The notes beneath the pieces are model-generated. The model worked only from the letters and a program-made list of their open reading frames with translations. It did not search any database and was not told the origin of the DNA. From positions 303,074,147 through 303,138,146 of the forward strand of contig NC_134455.1 in the NCBI RefSeq assembly GCF_047948215.1: a stretch of DNA of 64,000 bases, in the 5' to 3' direction. The DNA comes from Lycorma delicatula (lineage: Eukaryota; Arthropoda; Insecta; Hemiptera; Fulgoridae). Both the position numbers and the translations under genes were made by a program. Below, in pieces: positions 22,494-33,790 of the stretch. Position 1 is the first letter of the stretch. Each line of letters starts with the position of its first letter.

Positions 22494-23695
22494 GGTTTCA
22501 GGAAAGACCAATTTGGTTTCAGGAAAAATATAGGGACAAGGGAAGCAATTTTAGGCCTCAGATTAATAGTAGAAGGAAGATTAAAGAAAAACAAACCAAC
22601 ATACTTGGCGTTTATAGACCTAGAAAAGGCTTTCGATAACGTAGACTGGAATAAAATGTTCAGCATTTTAAAAAAATTAGGGTTCAAATACAGAGATAGA
22701 AGAACAATTGCTAACATGTACAGGAACCAAACAGCAACAATAACAATTGAAGAACATAAGAAAGAAGCCCTAATAAGAAAGGGAGTCCGACAAGGATGTT
22801 TCCCTATCTCCATTACTTTTTAATCTTTACATGGAACTAGCAGTTAATGATGTTAAAGAACAATTTAGATTCGGAGTAACAGTACAAGGTGAAAAGATAA
22901 AGATGCTACGATTTGCTGATGATATAGTAATTCTAGCCGAGAGTAAAAAGGATTTAGAAGAAACAATGAACGGCATAGATGAAGTCCTACGCAAGAACTA
23001 TCGCATGAAAATAAACAAGAACAAAACAAAAGTAATGAAATGTAGTAGAAATAACAAAGATGGACCGCTGAATGTGAAAATAGGAGGAGAAAAGATTATG
23101 GAGGTAGAAGAATTTTGTTATTTGGGAAGTAAAATTACTAAAGATGGACGAAGCAGGAGCGATATAAAATGCCGAATAGCACAAGCTAAACGAGCCTTCA
23201 GTAAGAAATATAATTTGTTTACATCAAAAATTAATTTAAATGTCAGGAAAAGATTTTTGAAAGTGTATGTTTGGAGTGTCGCTTTATATGGAAGTGAAAC
23301 TTGGACGATCGGAGTATATGAGAAGAAAAGATTAGAAGCTTTTGAAATGTGGTGCTATAGGAGAATGTTAAAAATCAGATGGGTGGATAAAGTGACAAAT
23401 GAAGAGGTATTGCGGCAAATAGATGAAGAAAGAAGCATTTGGAAAAATATAGTTAAAAGAAGAGGCAGACTTATAGGCCACATACTAAGGCATCCTGGAA
23501 TAGTCGCTTTAATATTGGAAGGACAGGTAGAAGGGAAAAATTGTGTAGGCAGGCCATGTTTGGAGTATGTAAAACAAATTGTTGGGGATGTAGGATGTAG
23601 AGGGTATACTGAAATGAAACGACTAGCACTAGATAGGGAATCTTGGAGAGCTGCATCAAACCAGTCAAATGACTGAAGACAAAAAAAAAAAAAAA
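22494..23695 (+). mobile_element. 5'-truncated LINE, reverse transcriptase to poly(A), with 11-bp target duplication
   Basis: It starts within the reverse transcriptase. The first open frame (to about 22820) has DQFGFRKNIGTREAI, FIDLEKAFDNVDW and KGVRQGC. One extra T near 22800 shifts the frame, and the second frame (22831-23676) carries MLRFADDIVILAES with the FADD catalytic box, FCYLGSKITKDG, ALYGSETWTI and the C-terminal RESWRAASNQSND before the stop. It ends in TGAAGAC plus about 15 A. Direct repeats GTATGATCTTT at 22483-22493 and 23696-23706 mark target-primed insertion. Apart from the one indel the frame is open over 400 codons, so it is a fairly young but dead-on-arrival copy. Confidence 0.95.
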
Positions 23696-23845
23696 GTATG
23701 ATCTTTTAAGTTCTCCTGATTCACCATCGCAATTATTGGCAAAAGCAGTAGTTATTTGAAATGACCCCATGCACCTTTATAACTTGTTCAGAGGAACACA
23801 CATGAAAAAGTATTACAAGAAATTTTATTTGTCGAATTTGTCAGT

Positions 23846-24650
23846 TCATGAATGGTGATTTTTTTTCTTGTACTTGGGTTTAAAAAAGTCTATCCATGTC
23901 ATAAACATTGTTTGGTCACACTGTACTACTTTTAATTGCATTGGGTTCTGTCGGGCGTCAGCAATGTGATCAACCCACTGGGCTGGAGTTTCAAAACTAA
24001 CTTTCTGATTTATAATACCCATATTCTTATCTGGCTCCATATGTAACTGTGGCCTCTTATTGGAAAATAATACTAATCGCATCCAAACTTTTTTTTGTAA
24101 CACACAAGTAATGTAAAAATCTAAACATGGTTTAATTCTTATTTGGTCCAGCAGAGCTGCTGGACCAAAAAGTAATTTGCTTTTTCAAATGGAGTTCTCT
24201 GTATGATTAATGCTTTAATTTCTCTCAGCTGTGCAGTCAATTTTTATATTAATTTCTAGTGCTGATAGTTTACTTTTTATTTCATCACAGAAAGGACATG
24301 AATCTTTCCTTGGATAACCAAAACCTTACCCTGTTGTTAAATATATTTCTATAAAATTCATATGATACCAGGAAATAAATAAATTTGTGTTCAATTTATG
24401 TAACTGTATAACATTTAGTTCATTGGGAAGATAAATTTTATTTATTTTTTTGAAAGAATATTGTGATTTTTTGTCTTCAAGAGCTTGTAGATGTTCACTA
24501 GTAACTGTAGTGAACACTGTAACATTATTTTCTAGGACTAGTAGTTCTAGCCACTGTAACATTATTTTTTTTATGGACACGATTTTTATGTAAGCCTCTT
24601 TTATCAACATGGACCAAACCAGTTGAAGCAAGAGATTTCTTAATGTTGAT
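23846..24650 (-). pseudogene. Unidentified decayed coding block, probably transposon-derived
   Basis: Minus-strand open pieces follow one another across stops. The upstream piece (24326-24631) is Lys/Leu-rich with EHLQALEDKKSQYSFKKINK. Then comes a cysteine-bearing GYPRKDSCPFCDEIKSKL near 24280-24320, and the final piece (23846-24103) has MLQKKVWMRLVLFSNKRPQL, NMGIINQKVSFETPAQWVDH and QCDQTMFMTWIDFFKPKYKK. The order looks like one protein broken by several mutations. The Arg-Lys-Asp-Cys-Pro-Phe-Cys block resembles zinc-binding segments of uncharacterised insect transposon proteins, but I cannot assign a superfamily. Confidence 0.45.
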
Positions 24651-26194
24651 CATCATTTGGTTAGTAATTCTGTGTAAAGAAATAAAAACTTTTTATAACA
24701 CACAGGAATTTCAGTTAATTTGTTTTTCCTAATATTCTATCTTTATAATTATATGATCGTTCAATTTGAGACCACCAGTTTCCTTTCGTGGTCTCTGCCT
24801 GTAAACATCTTTTACTTCAAACTACTTGGTGAGCATATTGTTTAAATTTTTATCACTAAGTAAATTAAAATCATTTTTAATATTATTTTGTTCATCAGAA
24901 TTCACATTATTAAAGCAACTAAGTCTTTTACATTCACAAGACTCACCGGTTTTTACTTACCTTAGAAAGACTACCACAAACCTTTCTCTTTCTAGTTACT
25001 CTTACAGATGGATTAACATCATTCTTGACATTCATAAAATAAAATAATTCCATTTTAAACTACAAAAATCACATAAATAACTTAAAAGCACAAGAGATGC
25101 ACAGCTATACTTCATAAACAGCTGATTTGATAATTGGACATTGTTCTTTCACATGTTGTTCCCCTTTGTATGCCTAACCTAAAGCCTGCTTATCAATATT
25201 TAATTGCGTTCACCATTCAACAGTAATGCCAAAATCCACATTTTTGAAAAATGGACTTTTTTCTCATGCAGTCTTCATTTCATTTTTTACTTAAGAAAAT
25301 GGCTCATTACAAGTTATGCATAATCAAAGTAGATCGTCAGTGTACCTCCCGTTTACATCTGTACAACTCCCATCACATCTGACAATTAAGGATCAAAGAA
25401 ATTCAAATAATCCCAGTATACTGTAATTTGTTGACAGAAGTTAATTATTTTAGTTCTCAAATTATCTGACATTTACTAGTATGGCTTTCACCATGCCCTT
25501 CAAGTGGCCTCATAAGTAAAAGGACACTGGATTTATTTATATAGTGAGCTTGGAGGGTAGGCAACTAGACTGTGCTTTAACCTACTCCTCAAGAAAATGT
25601 TTATTCAGGAGAATATTTAGATGAATATTTTCTAATATATGTAAAATGTATTGGTTAAAAATTCATAATATACTTCTCATAAATGTTTTCCCTGTTAGAC
25701 ACCTACGTATGCATTGATAGAAAATTGATACATCTCGATATAAAAGTAATGTGTGGATTTTTCTACCCAAAACCTTTTATATGGAAATTCTTTACCCACA
25801 GTCAGTTTTAATGTTCTTGTCTTTACAGGTTCAAGAACTTCACCCTTACCATGTTAACGTTGTTATTATTATTATTATTATTCATATGTTGTTGACATGT
25901 TATACTAATTTTCCTTCTACTTTCTTTTATTATTCATTTCATTTATGAATGATTATGAATTTGTGAATTTTGTATTTATTATACAATGTGTAATTTCATA
26001 AAATATATTTAAGCAAAAATCATAAACTTAAATATATAGAATTTAGGGAACCTGTTTATTGTTTCTTACTTACAGTGACTTTAGATAAGATTGTAATACT
26101 GTCAAAAGGACTGTAAAATACTCTTTAAAATGTTCCCTTTTATATTAAATTTGTTTTTTAAAATGTTCAATAAAGCATCACCTATCAAAATTTG

Positions 26195-26458
26195 CTAATG
26201 TGTAACAAGTAGGAGTTTTTTGCTGACTGGCCACTTAAAACTTAAAGAAAAACTGTCAAATCTGGGCCAGCTTTGATCCAACACACTTTTATTAAAATTC
26301 AGCTTTCTTTTAACATCATAAGAAATATTTGCAACTCTCAGCTCATTAACTAGCTCTTGCAAAATTCTCATTTGCCTTGTTCCAAATGCGTAAGTATTGG
26401 TTAGTTTAAGAAGAAAAAAGTAATGAAAGGTCAAAGGACGATAATTAAAAACAAACAA
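26195..26458 (-). pseudogene. Short open segment resembling the central part of TnpB (IS200/IS605 OrfB)
   Basis: On the minus strand the 87-codon segment includes QMRILQELVNELRVANIS and LNFNKSVLDQSWPRFDSF, then LSFKWPVSKKLLLV. Bacterial TnpB proteins have LxxANMS, a spacer, LNKSILDQGWxxFRRxLxYK and then GGxLxxV in the RuvC region. The match to LNKSVLDQSWxxF is striking. The spacer is much shorter than in typical TnpB, however, no zinc-ribbon cysteines follow before the stop, and the catalytic acidic residues cannot be confirmed. It could be a fragment of a laterally acquired bacterial insertion sequence, a Fanzor-like relic, or chance. Confidence 0.3.
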
Positions 26459-27612
26459 AGGAGCATTTCTTGGATACTGAAGAAACAGATTTATAATATA
26501 CTGTATTAACCTGTTTGGAATTTAATAAATCTGTCCTTATATTATTCTAGAAACTAAGTGTATAAAATTTTAACATAAAACAAACTTATTTGGAGCAATC
26601 CTTTTGATATTCTTTTTACACTGTTAATACTTGATAGCTATAAATTTTTTAAAACAAATTTAACATTTGATACTAACTTTCATTATTTTCATGATTACTA
26701 TTTTTTTATTGTTACTTACCAAATTTATTTTTTACTTAATCTTTTTTTTAACATTTAACAGAATTTCTTTTCTGAATTAAAATGTCATGTAAATTTTAAA
26801 AGAGATTATTATGAATTTTTTTTACAAGCTTCTGTGAAAGTTTTTTATTAACATGAACGTAATTTATATTTGTCTTTTAAAAAGCCATAATAACATTTTA
26901 ATTTAATTTTAAATAATTGGTAAGGCCATAGTAATCTGTGTTAGAAGAAAGTAGTTCACTTGTCCAATTTCATGTAATGTATCACAAAATTATAATTAAG
27001 GTAACTATAATTGGTGGGCGGTGTGTTCCATTCCATGTTGAGCCGGTTGGTGCTGCACTCTAGCAGCTACTAACACTGGCCGGCAAGTTAATTTAATATG
27101 ACCATTCTACGTCAGGATCCCGCACAGTGCGGTCATGTTTTCATTTCAGTCCAAGGGGACTCATAGTTTCTTGATAATGTTAAAGGTCAATTATGACTAG
27201 TGTCATACACTCTTAAGTTTAATGTATTTATTGTAATTCAATTAAAATGTCAGGGGCAACAACAAATTAAATATAACGATTCAAGAAGAACATAGTGTTG
27301 CTTCATTTCATCATCTACTATCTAATCAAAGAAATATAGTCCAAACTAGCTCTAAATTCTACCAGTATCCTAAAAATTAATTTTGGCTTTTTGAAGAATG
27401 CCAAAATGTATTTCTGATAGCAATACAAGTTGGCAATATAAATATTTAATTTAATATTGATGAAAGCTTAGCTTTTTTTTTAAAATCCCTATAATAGGAA
27501 CCTTTACAAAAGTTTGAATCTCGAAACCTTCAACTTTGATAAACAGCTATAAAAGTATATATACTGATGTATTTTATTAGATTTATTATATGTGTTACTT
27601 TTGTTATTATAG

Positions 27613-27753
27613 AATGAAGCTCGTCAGTTGAATCATCAAGAAGTAGTTGAAGAAGATAAACGTAATAAGCTTCCTGCTAACTGGGAAGCTCGTAAGCGAA
27701 AAGCAGAATGGATTTTAGATGATGTGGAACAAAGACAAAAAGCTGCTGAAAAG
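27613..27753 (+). CDS. Syf2: SYF2 pre-mRNA splicing factor, exon 2
   Basis: Encodes residues 31-77: [40 protein letters not shown] and RQKAAEK. The block [25 protein letters not shown] is the most conserved part of the family and is nearly identical in human SYF2. The exon is 141 nt, phase 0 at both ends, between acceptor TTATTATAG and donor AAG|GTTTGT. It is rich in charged residues, consistent with the long helix that packs along the spliceosome scaffold. Confidence 0.97.
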
Positions 27754-28061
27754 GTTTGTATTTTGATGTTTTGTATTTTAGTTTTGTTTATACAATAACT
27801 AATAATGAGTTTATTCAAAAGTAATGAATAATTAATAGTAAAGCATTCTACCAATTGAATAATATTAAAATTATTTAATAAAAATTCACTTTACTGCTTT
27901 ACTTCTTTTATATATGCTCAGGACTTATGAGAACTTTGGTAGCAATTGCTAATCATAAGGTGATTTGAAAATTTATATTGAAAATTTCAAAATTTAAAAA
28001 AAATTCAATAACTTTAAAATGTATAAGGAAAATATCCATCACCTTCATTCATTTAATATAA

Positions 28062-28246
28062 CTGTACAGTAGCCGCCTTGTAATCGTGAGCTTGGATGAT
28101 TAGCCCACACTGTTACTGATATACTATTATTCCCTGAAACATTAGCACACCACGATTAGTTATCTCTTAGTAGCATAAACATGATGCATGGTTACATTGA
28201 ATAGTAATTGTCACCACTCCAAGCTCGCCATTACTTGGCGACTATA
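28062..28246. mobile_element. MITE, about 180 bp, with ~30-bp terminal inverted repeats
   Basis: The left end TAGCCGCCTTGTAATCGTGA plus GCTTGGA and the reverse complement of the right end TCCAAGCTCGCC plus ATTACTTGGCGACTA match closely. The ends abut TA dinucleotides, which suggests a Tc1/mariner-type target. There is no coding potential. Confidence 0.75.
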
Positions 28247-29151
28247 TATATATAGAGTTAATATTGTAATTGTACAGATTAGTGTTAACGATCTAGCTGT
28301 TTATTTGTTACATATTGATGATTTGATTATTTAAAATTTTAAATACACTTAAATGAAGAACTAAACCAGTACAGTGATAATCTTTACAAATAGATGCACT
28401 ACTAGCATTAGATAACCAGTTTTATTGAGTGACTGGAAAAAGATGGTTCTTTCCTTTCTACATTTTTATTTTAATGATTTTTTAGTATTTTTTTTTTTTT
28501 TCATTTTTAATATACTCGTCTGATAAAGCAGTGATCATTATGAAAGCACTTGTAATGGAAATGAAAAACAGAAATACAAACTTTTATTAAAATAATTTAG
28601 GAAACCTAAAATTATTTGTAAACAAAGAATTAAAAAATATATCATATGAATTTATAAAAACAAATTAAATTTAAATAATAAATTCAGTAAAAACATGTTT
28701 GATAAGTAAATAATTTAAAATAAGAACAGTATAAATGAATCTTTTAAATAGAAATATAACCTTTAAATTATTAAATCCTCTTGTTTGATAAAGAAAATAA
28801 CATAAATAATATTCAAAAAAAATTGAATGAAGAATTTCAGCAAAAGTTAGATAAAATCAGTCACAAGTAATTTGATAAAGTTTATCAATCAAACTAACAC
28901 AGTTCTTTTTAATAATTACTGTGAAATATTAGATTTAGGGCTAAAATAGAAGATGAAAAAACAGATTTAAACTAAAGCTTTATTTAATAAAAAAATTACA
29001 TAATTTCATCAATAAAACAAAAGTAATTAAAAAAATAATAGGTATAATCTTAAAAATGATATTTAACTTTCAAAATAAACTATAGCACTTCTTTAAAAGC
29101 AGATACAAGGTAAATGCTACTTTTATTATACCAGGTGGCTGAAAAATAGTA

Positions 29152-29345
29152 AAGGCAATTACTTTTATATGGATTTGAATGCTAGATCATAGATGCGGGT
29201 GTTCTTTGGTGGTTGGATTTCAGTTAACCACACACCTCAGGAATGGTCAATCTGAGACTGTTCAAGACTGCACTTCATACATATCCTCATCCATCCTCTG
29301 AAATAATACCTTATGGTGGTTCCAGAAGCTAAATAGAAAAATAAA
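29152..29345 (+). mobile_element. SINE family 1, head-less copy
   Basis: Starts at GGCAATTACTTTTATATGG, continues GCTAGATCATAGATGCGGG and TGGTGGTTGGATTTCAGTT, and ends with the tail CATCCTCTGAAATAATACC and CCAGAAGCTAAATAGAAAA. Confidence 0.85.
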
Positions 29346-30289
29346 AAAAAAGGCTGAAAAGTAACTTACACACCCTCTAACTTTTTTTATAATTGAGATA
29401 ACTGGATGTATTTGTGGCAAAATTCCTTGTACCAAGGGCCTACTTCAATGAACTTATATTTCACTTTTTTATTTTTGGGCAGTTGATTGGTGGGAGCAAC
29501 TTGAAAATTTCAAATGGGACCAATGGTCATTTTATATATCATTTTAAAAAGTTTGATGAGATAAGAAAAAATTATACATTTAAAACTAAATTCTAATTTC
29601 CCAGTCCAAAATGGCGGCCAACAATGTGTGTTTCAGATAGTTAGAACCTACAGTTGTAATCCTCCCCTTTAATTGTTTTTCTTATTTGAGGTATCTCAAT
29701 TCTCTCTTTGGAAATCTTCTCCAATAAGAGAGATTAACTCAGTGTCCCAGTTTAGAGTATTCGGCCTTTAGGTTGGCAGGGGAAGCAGAGGTGGCTCAAA
29801 GAGTTTTAATGGGACATATGGTCATGCGATACTTGTCTTAAATGACAAGAAAAACAGTATAAAAAAACTATATTCTGACTATTTAATTAAATTTCTGGCA
29901 ATTTATGGTTTAGTTCTTAATTAAAATGGATTGTCTAATGCTAGTAGAGCATCTGTTTGTAGAGATTATCATTGTAATGGTTATGGTTTAGTTCTTCATT
30001 TAAATGTATTTGAAATTTAGAAGAGTCACTTCTGAAATGTAAATTACATTTAGATGAACAGCCAGATGACTAATTAAATTCTGACGTTAATTAAAAATTG
30101 AAAAAATTAAATTATCAATATTTTTCAAATACTTCTTTTATTAAACTTACAGTCTTGAAGAAGTTTATTCAATTTAAGTAAATAACAGTTATTTAATTAC
30201 TTCTCATGTAATTAATTCTATATTTTATTTAAAAAAAGTCCTATAATCTCAAGAATTAAAAATACCACCTAATAAAAGTATTTCAGTAA

Positions 30290-31130
30290 AAAATTTTATT
30301 TCTTTTCACCTCATATTAAATGTTCAAACTGCCCTCCCTGTTCCTCCATGCAGTAATACAGACTGAACCTCTCACAATTTGAAAAGTTTCTGGTGAAATT
30401 TTCCTACATTCTATCTCAATGCATTACTGTAGTTCTTCAAGAGAAGTTGGTTGGGAGCTATGAACAGTTAATTTTAAATATCCCTACAGGAAGAAATCAA
30501 GGGAGAGGTGACCTGGCTGGCCCTTCAGTAGTACCATGTAAACCTAACGATTTGGAAACTGCTGGTTCAGCGCATTTCTCACATTGTGAGCGTAGTGTGG
30601 AGGAGCACAATCTAACCAGAAAAACACATATTTTCTTGTAAATAAAGTTTGTCCGTTTCATGTATGTGCTATCTCAATCAAATCTTTCAGAGCTGGATTT
30701 ATCTGCTGATTCAGCAAAGCATAGTACATATCACCATATGAGTTACCATTAATCATGTTGGTCCAAGAAGTGTGTCACTTATTATTTTATTTACCTATTT
30801 TTTGTCAAAAATAGCCCCTAAATTGTGTCATAGCCCCTAAATTTAACTGCTATGGATGCTGGGTACAACTTTCACTATACCAGTGAGGGTTTTCTGGGAC
30901 CAGTGCCCACTATTATGTCTGTTAACAGCCCAATATAAAGTAAATGAGACTTCCAGTGAACAATATGTTGAAGCAAGGAATAGTTCTGGCTGTCAATCTC
31001 TGTTTCAAAATTTCACTGAATTCAACCTTCCTATCATAATCATTTTCAATAAGTTCTTGTACTAGTTGAATCTTGTATGGATGGTATTTATGTTTTTTTA
31101 ATTCTTTTTGCACTGAACAAACAGTTAGAT
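30290..31130 (-). mobile_element. Tc1/mariner-superfamily transposase relic (copy 1)
   Basis: On the minus strand, blocks appear in transposase order. KHKYHPYKIQLVQELIENDY (near 31080) is the helix-turn-helix linker. It is followed by VNRHNSGHWSQK (near 30890) and then, after decay, LSLDFFL (TAG) GYLKLTVHSSQPTSLEEL (near 30470) from the SPDLxxxDFFLWGYLK catalytic region. Stops and frame changes are frequent. The lineage is the IS630-like group often annotated in insects as a DUF4817-containing protein; this assignment rests on remembered motifs. It has a second relative at 35250-36340 in the same orientation. Confidence 0.72.
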
Positions 31131-31578
31131 CAATTATTATTTCATTCAGTTGCTCTTGCCAATTGTTGATTTTTAACAGAAATTTCTGCTAGTATTCTTT
31201 CTTCATGTGTACTGGGATTGGCCACCTATCATCTATAACACTACAAGTGCATTGAAATGTTTCTATTAAATTAGTGATTGTGATCCAAGAAATTTTATGA
31301 TTAGGATGCTGCGCATTAAATGCATTATCTGATCCTTTGTATGATTTTATTTATCCAAATAAAAGTTCTATTTCTACAGTTTCTTGAATTGAAAAAAATA
31401 TTGATTTTATGTATAAAATATTTTTTTAATTTTGATTTCTTTAAGCTTTTTTACCTTTTTTTTATTTTTTGACCTTCGGAATGTTGTTTTTAAGCTTACT
31501 AACAAGATATTTGTAATCAGTTTTTAAAAAATAGTTTAAACCTGAAAAAAAATTATTATAAATGCTCTAATTTTGATA

Positions 31579-31842
31579 CTAAGTAATTAGTCTCCGTATT
31601 CGCCAGTAGATCTTTCCAATAGATACTCCTTTACAATTTTTAAAATTATCATATTCACTCACTACATGTTCCCAGTTCATAACACTGTTTTCCACCTTAC
31701 AAATGACACATCTAGATGTAGGATGTATAGTTATTCGATGCAGATGAGCACAAAGACAGTCATGGCCAGTTTTTATCCTGAACATGGCGACACTTTTGCT
31801 TCTAGGGCTGTCTTGTATTATAGTTTGATTCTCTACCAGCAA
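31579..31842 (-). mobile_element. LINE C-terminal zinc-binding fragment
   Basis: The open segment holds SPRSKSVAMFRIKTGHDCLC, HLHRITIHPTSRCVICKVEN and MNWEHVVSEY. The arrangement of FRLxTGHD...HLxxIxI.P.xxCxxC.....xxEHxxxxC is the end of many LINE ORF2 proteins, downstream of reverse transcriptase or RNase H. The final cysteine is replaced (SEY). Nothing else of the element was recognised next to it. Confidence 0.68.
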
Positions 31843-32739
31843 AGACCATCTTTTATTTTACTACACAACACGAGATCATGTATAACATTTAAACAATATA
31901 GACATAGTAAAAAATTAAATGTAATGCCAATAAAAACAGTGTCTGTCATATTTCATCTGGTAAAAGAAATGTATACAAATATCCTTATCATGGAAACAGA
32001 CTTAATATAAAAATAATGATATATAAATAAATTATCATAAATCAATAAACATTAACACCATCAATCCCAAACTGTTAAACTAGTTTATTGACTATATCCT
32101 GTTACTAGTATAAAGTTACCTACTTTCATACTGTTGAAATCATGTGAAAGAAAAATTTTTAGACCTTCTTAGCTTTCTCAATTCTTCTTATATCAGGTTT
32201 TTTTTTGTAATAAGTGGACGAGTATATTTTTTGAAGAAATAAAGTTAAACTGTATCAGTTTGGAACTTTCAGTGAAAAAATACAAACTAGGAACACAAAA
32301 AAAAATTATTACTTGAAAATTAATAAAGTTGCACAAATATATAAAATCCATTTTTAAGCATTTTGGTACACAAATTCCAACATTCCTTTCAGGGCAGTTT
32401 CCATTGAAATGGAAATTAATCGCATACTTTCATTCTTTTTCTTTTCCCACCATTTTAGTTTCCTCTGAGCATAGCTTGTAGTATTTTTATAGTTCTTTTT
32501 CTCTCTGAGATCCAGAAATCATTGTAATAATTTTGAAAATAATCAAACATTTCACTTTCATTTATTGCTGATATTGTTTTGAGTAAAATAATAATAAAAT
32601 TGTCAAGTAATTATTTTGCTTCAAAAATTATAAGAATGATATCACAAACATAACTGCAACTAACGTGGAACAGTAATGAACCTTTAGCAGAATTACATAC
32701 CTGTGTACCTCTGGATAAATAAAATTGTTCATTTGTTTG

Positions 32740-32925
32740 TTGTAGACCATACAATTTTCACCAAAGTGTTTCCTGCATTTTGGTGCAGAAACACCATTTT
32801 TTTTTTGTATTTTAAACGTTTTCCTTGTACATATTTAGCCTGATAATCGTTTACAGTGGCTTCAAAAACAGTTTCTGGGGCCATACGTGTATGGTAAACT
32901 AGACCATTTCGGCATGTTTAAACTA
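32740..32925 (-). other. Unidentified open fragment
   Basis: Minus-strand reading gives YHTRMAPETVFEATVNDYQA and KYVQGKRLKYKKKMVFLHQN before a stop. It looks like protein-coding sequence, not random AT-rich translation, but I do not recognise it. Flanking sequence shows only intron. A transposon origin is likely. Confidence 0.3.
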
Positions 32926-33662
32926 ACTTAAGCATGGAATAAAAAGTTTTAATAAACGCTTGTTTGTTTGGATTAAATTTATTTTATACTTAATGATAAA
33001 CAATATTTGCATAAATTACTGTTAATAGTAATGGATTTTTCTTTAAGCAGCATATTTTCAGAAATAAAAGATAACAAACTGTTTAAGGTAATTACAAAAT
33101 AAAAACTTAAATTATTATTAGAAAATCAGTATTACCAATAAATAACAAAAGAATTAATCATAGGATCAGTACATCTATCCCACCAAAAGATAAAGTAATT
33201 TGATTAATAGAGCCTTACATTACGCTGATTATAAAAAACATCTGATGTGAACATCACGTGACTTCCTTGTATGCCTATTAAATTGCATATACAAATTTTC
33301 TGCTGCACTTCATTTAAGCTTATTTCATTTGAAAGTGAGATACGTTCTTCCAATTCTTTAATAAAGTGGGCAGTTACGCAATTGCTAAAATTAGTTTTTA
33401 TTAACATAGAATATTTATACAATTATTAATTCGACAATCTTACCTGGAATATTAGGATAGAGTAAAAGTCCCTTTATTACTCTGTAAATAAATATAAATC
33501 TTATACCTATGTAATACTATTTTTTCTAAAAATAATATGAATAATACTGATCTAGAATAGTATATTACATAACAAGAGTTGTAAGAAGCATATTATGTAC
33601 AAGTGAAAATAGTTACATATTTTCATAAATGAGCAATATGTGTTAAAGTCAAGTTATGTTTT

Positions 33663-33790
33663 CATCTGGAGGTCCCAGGTTTGAATCCCGGTCAGGCATG
33701 GCATTTATGGCAGACATGCTACTTGTCATTCATTTCATCCTCTGAAGCAATACCTAATGGTGGTCCTGGAAGTAAAAAAAAAAAAAAAAA
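33663..33790 (+). mobile_element. SINE family 2, 5'-truncated copy with poly(A)
   Basis: Begins at the B box: GGTCCCAGGTTTGAATCCCG and GTCAGGCATGGCATTTATGG. The common tail CATTTCATCCTCTGAAGC and ACCTAATGGTGGTCCTGGAAG follows, then about 17 A. Confidence 0.88.

Larger units (their letters stand above)
20369..27612 (+). other. SYF2 intron 1 (7.2 kb)
   Basis: The intron runs from GTATGT to TTATTATAG. It holds a family 2 SINE (21257), a LINE insertion (22494-23695), an unidentified decayed coding block (23846-24650), and a short TnpB-like open segment (26195-26458). A G+C-richer patch at 27010-27180 contains GGTGGGCGGTGTGTTCC and GATCCCGCACAGTGCGG and is probably an old repeat that I cannot name. 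The rest is AT-rich with nothing recognised. Confidence 0.85.

Noticed and set aside
22478..22813. 111-codon minus-strand open frame
   Set aside because: Antisense shadow of the LINE reverse transcriptase on the plus strand.
31666..32010. 114-codon plus-strand open frame
   Set aside because: Overlaps the LINE C-terminal fragment on the other strand and has no motif of its own.
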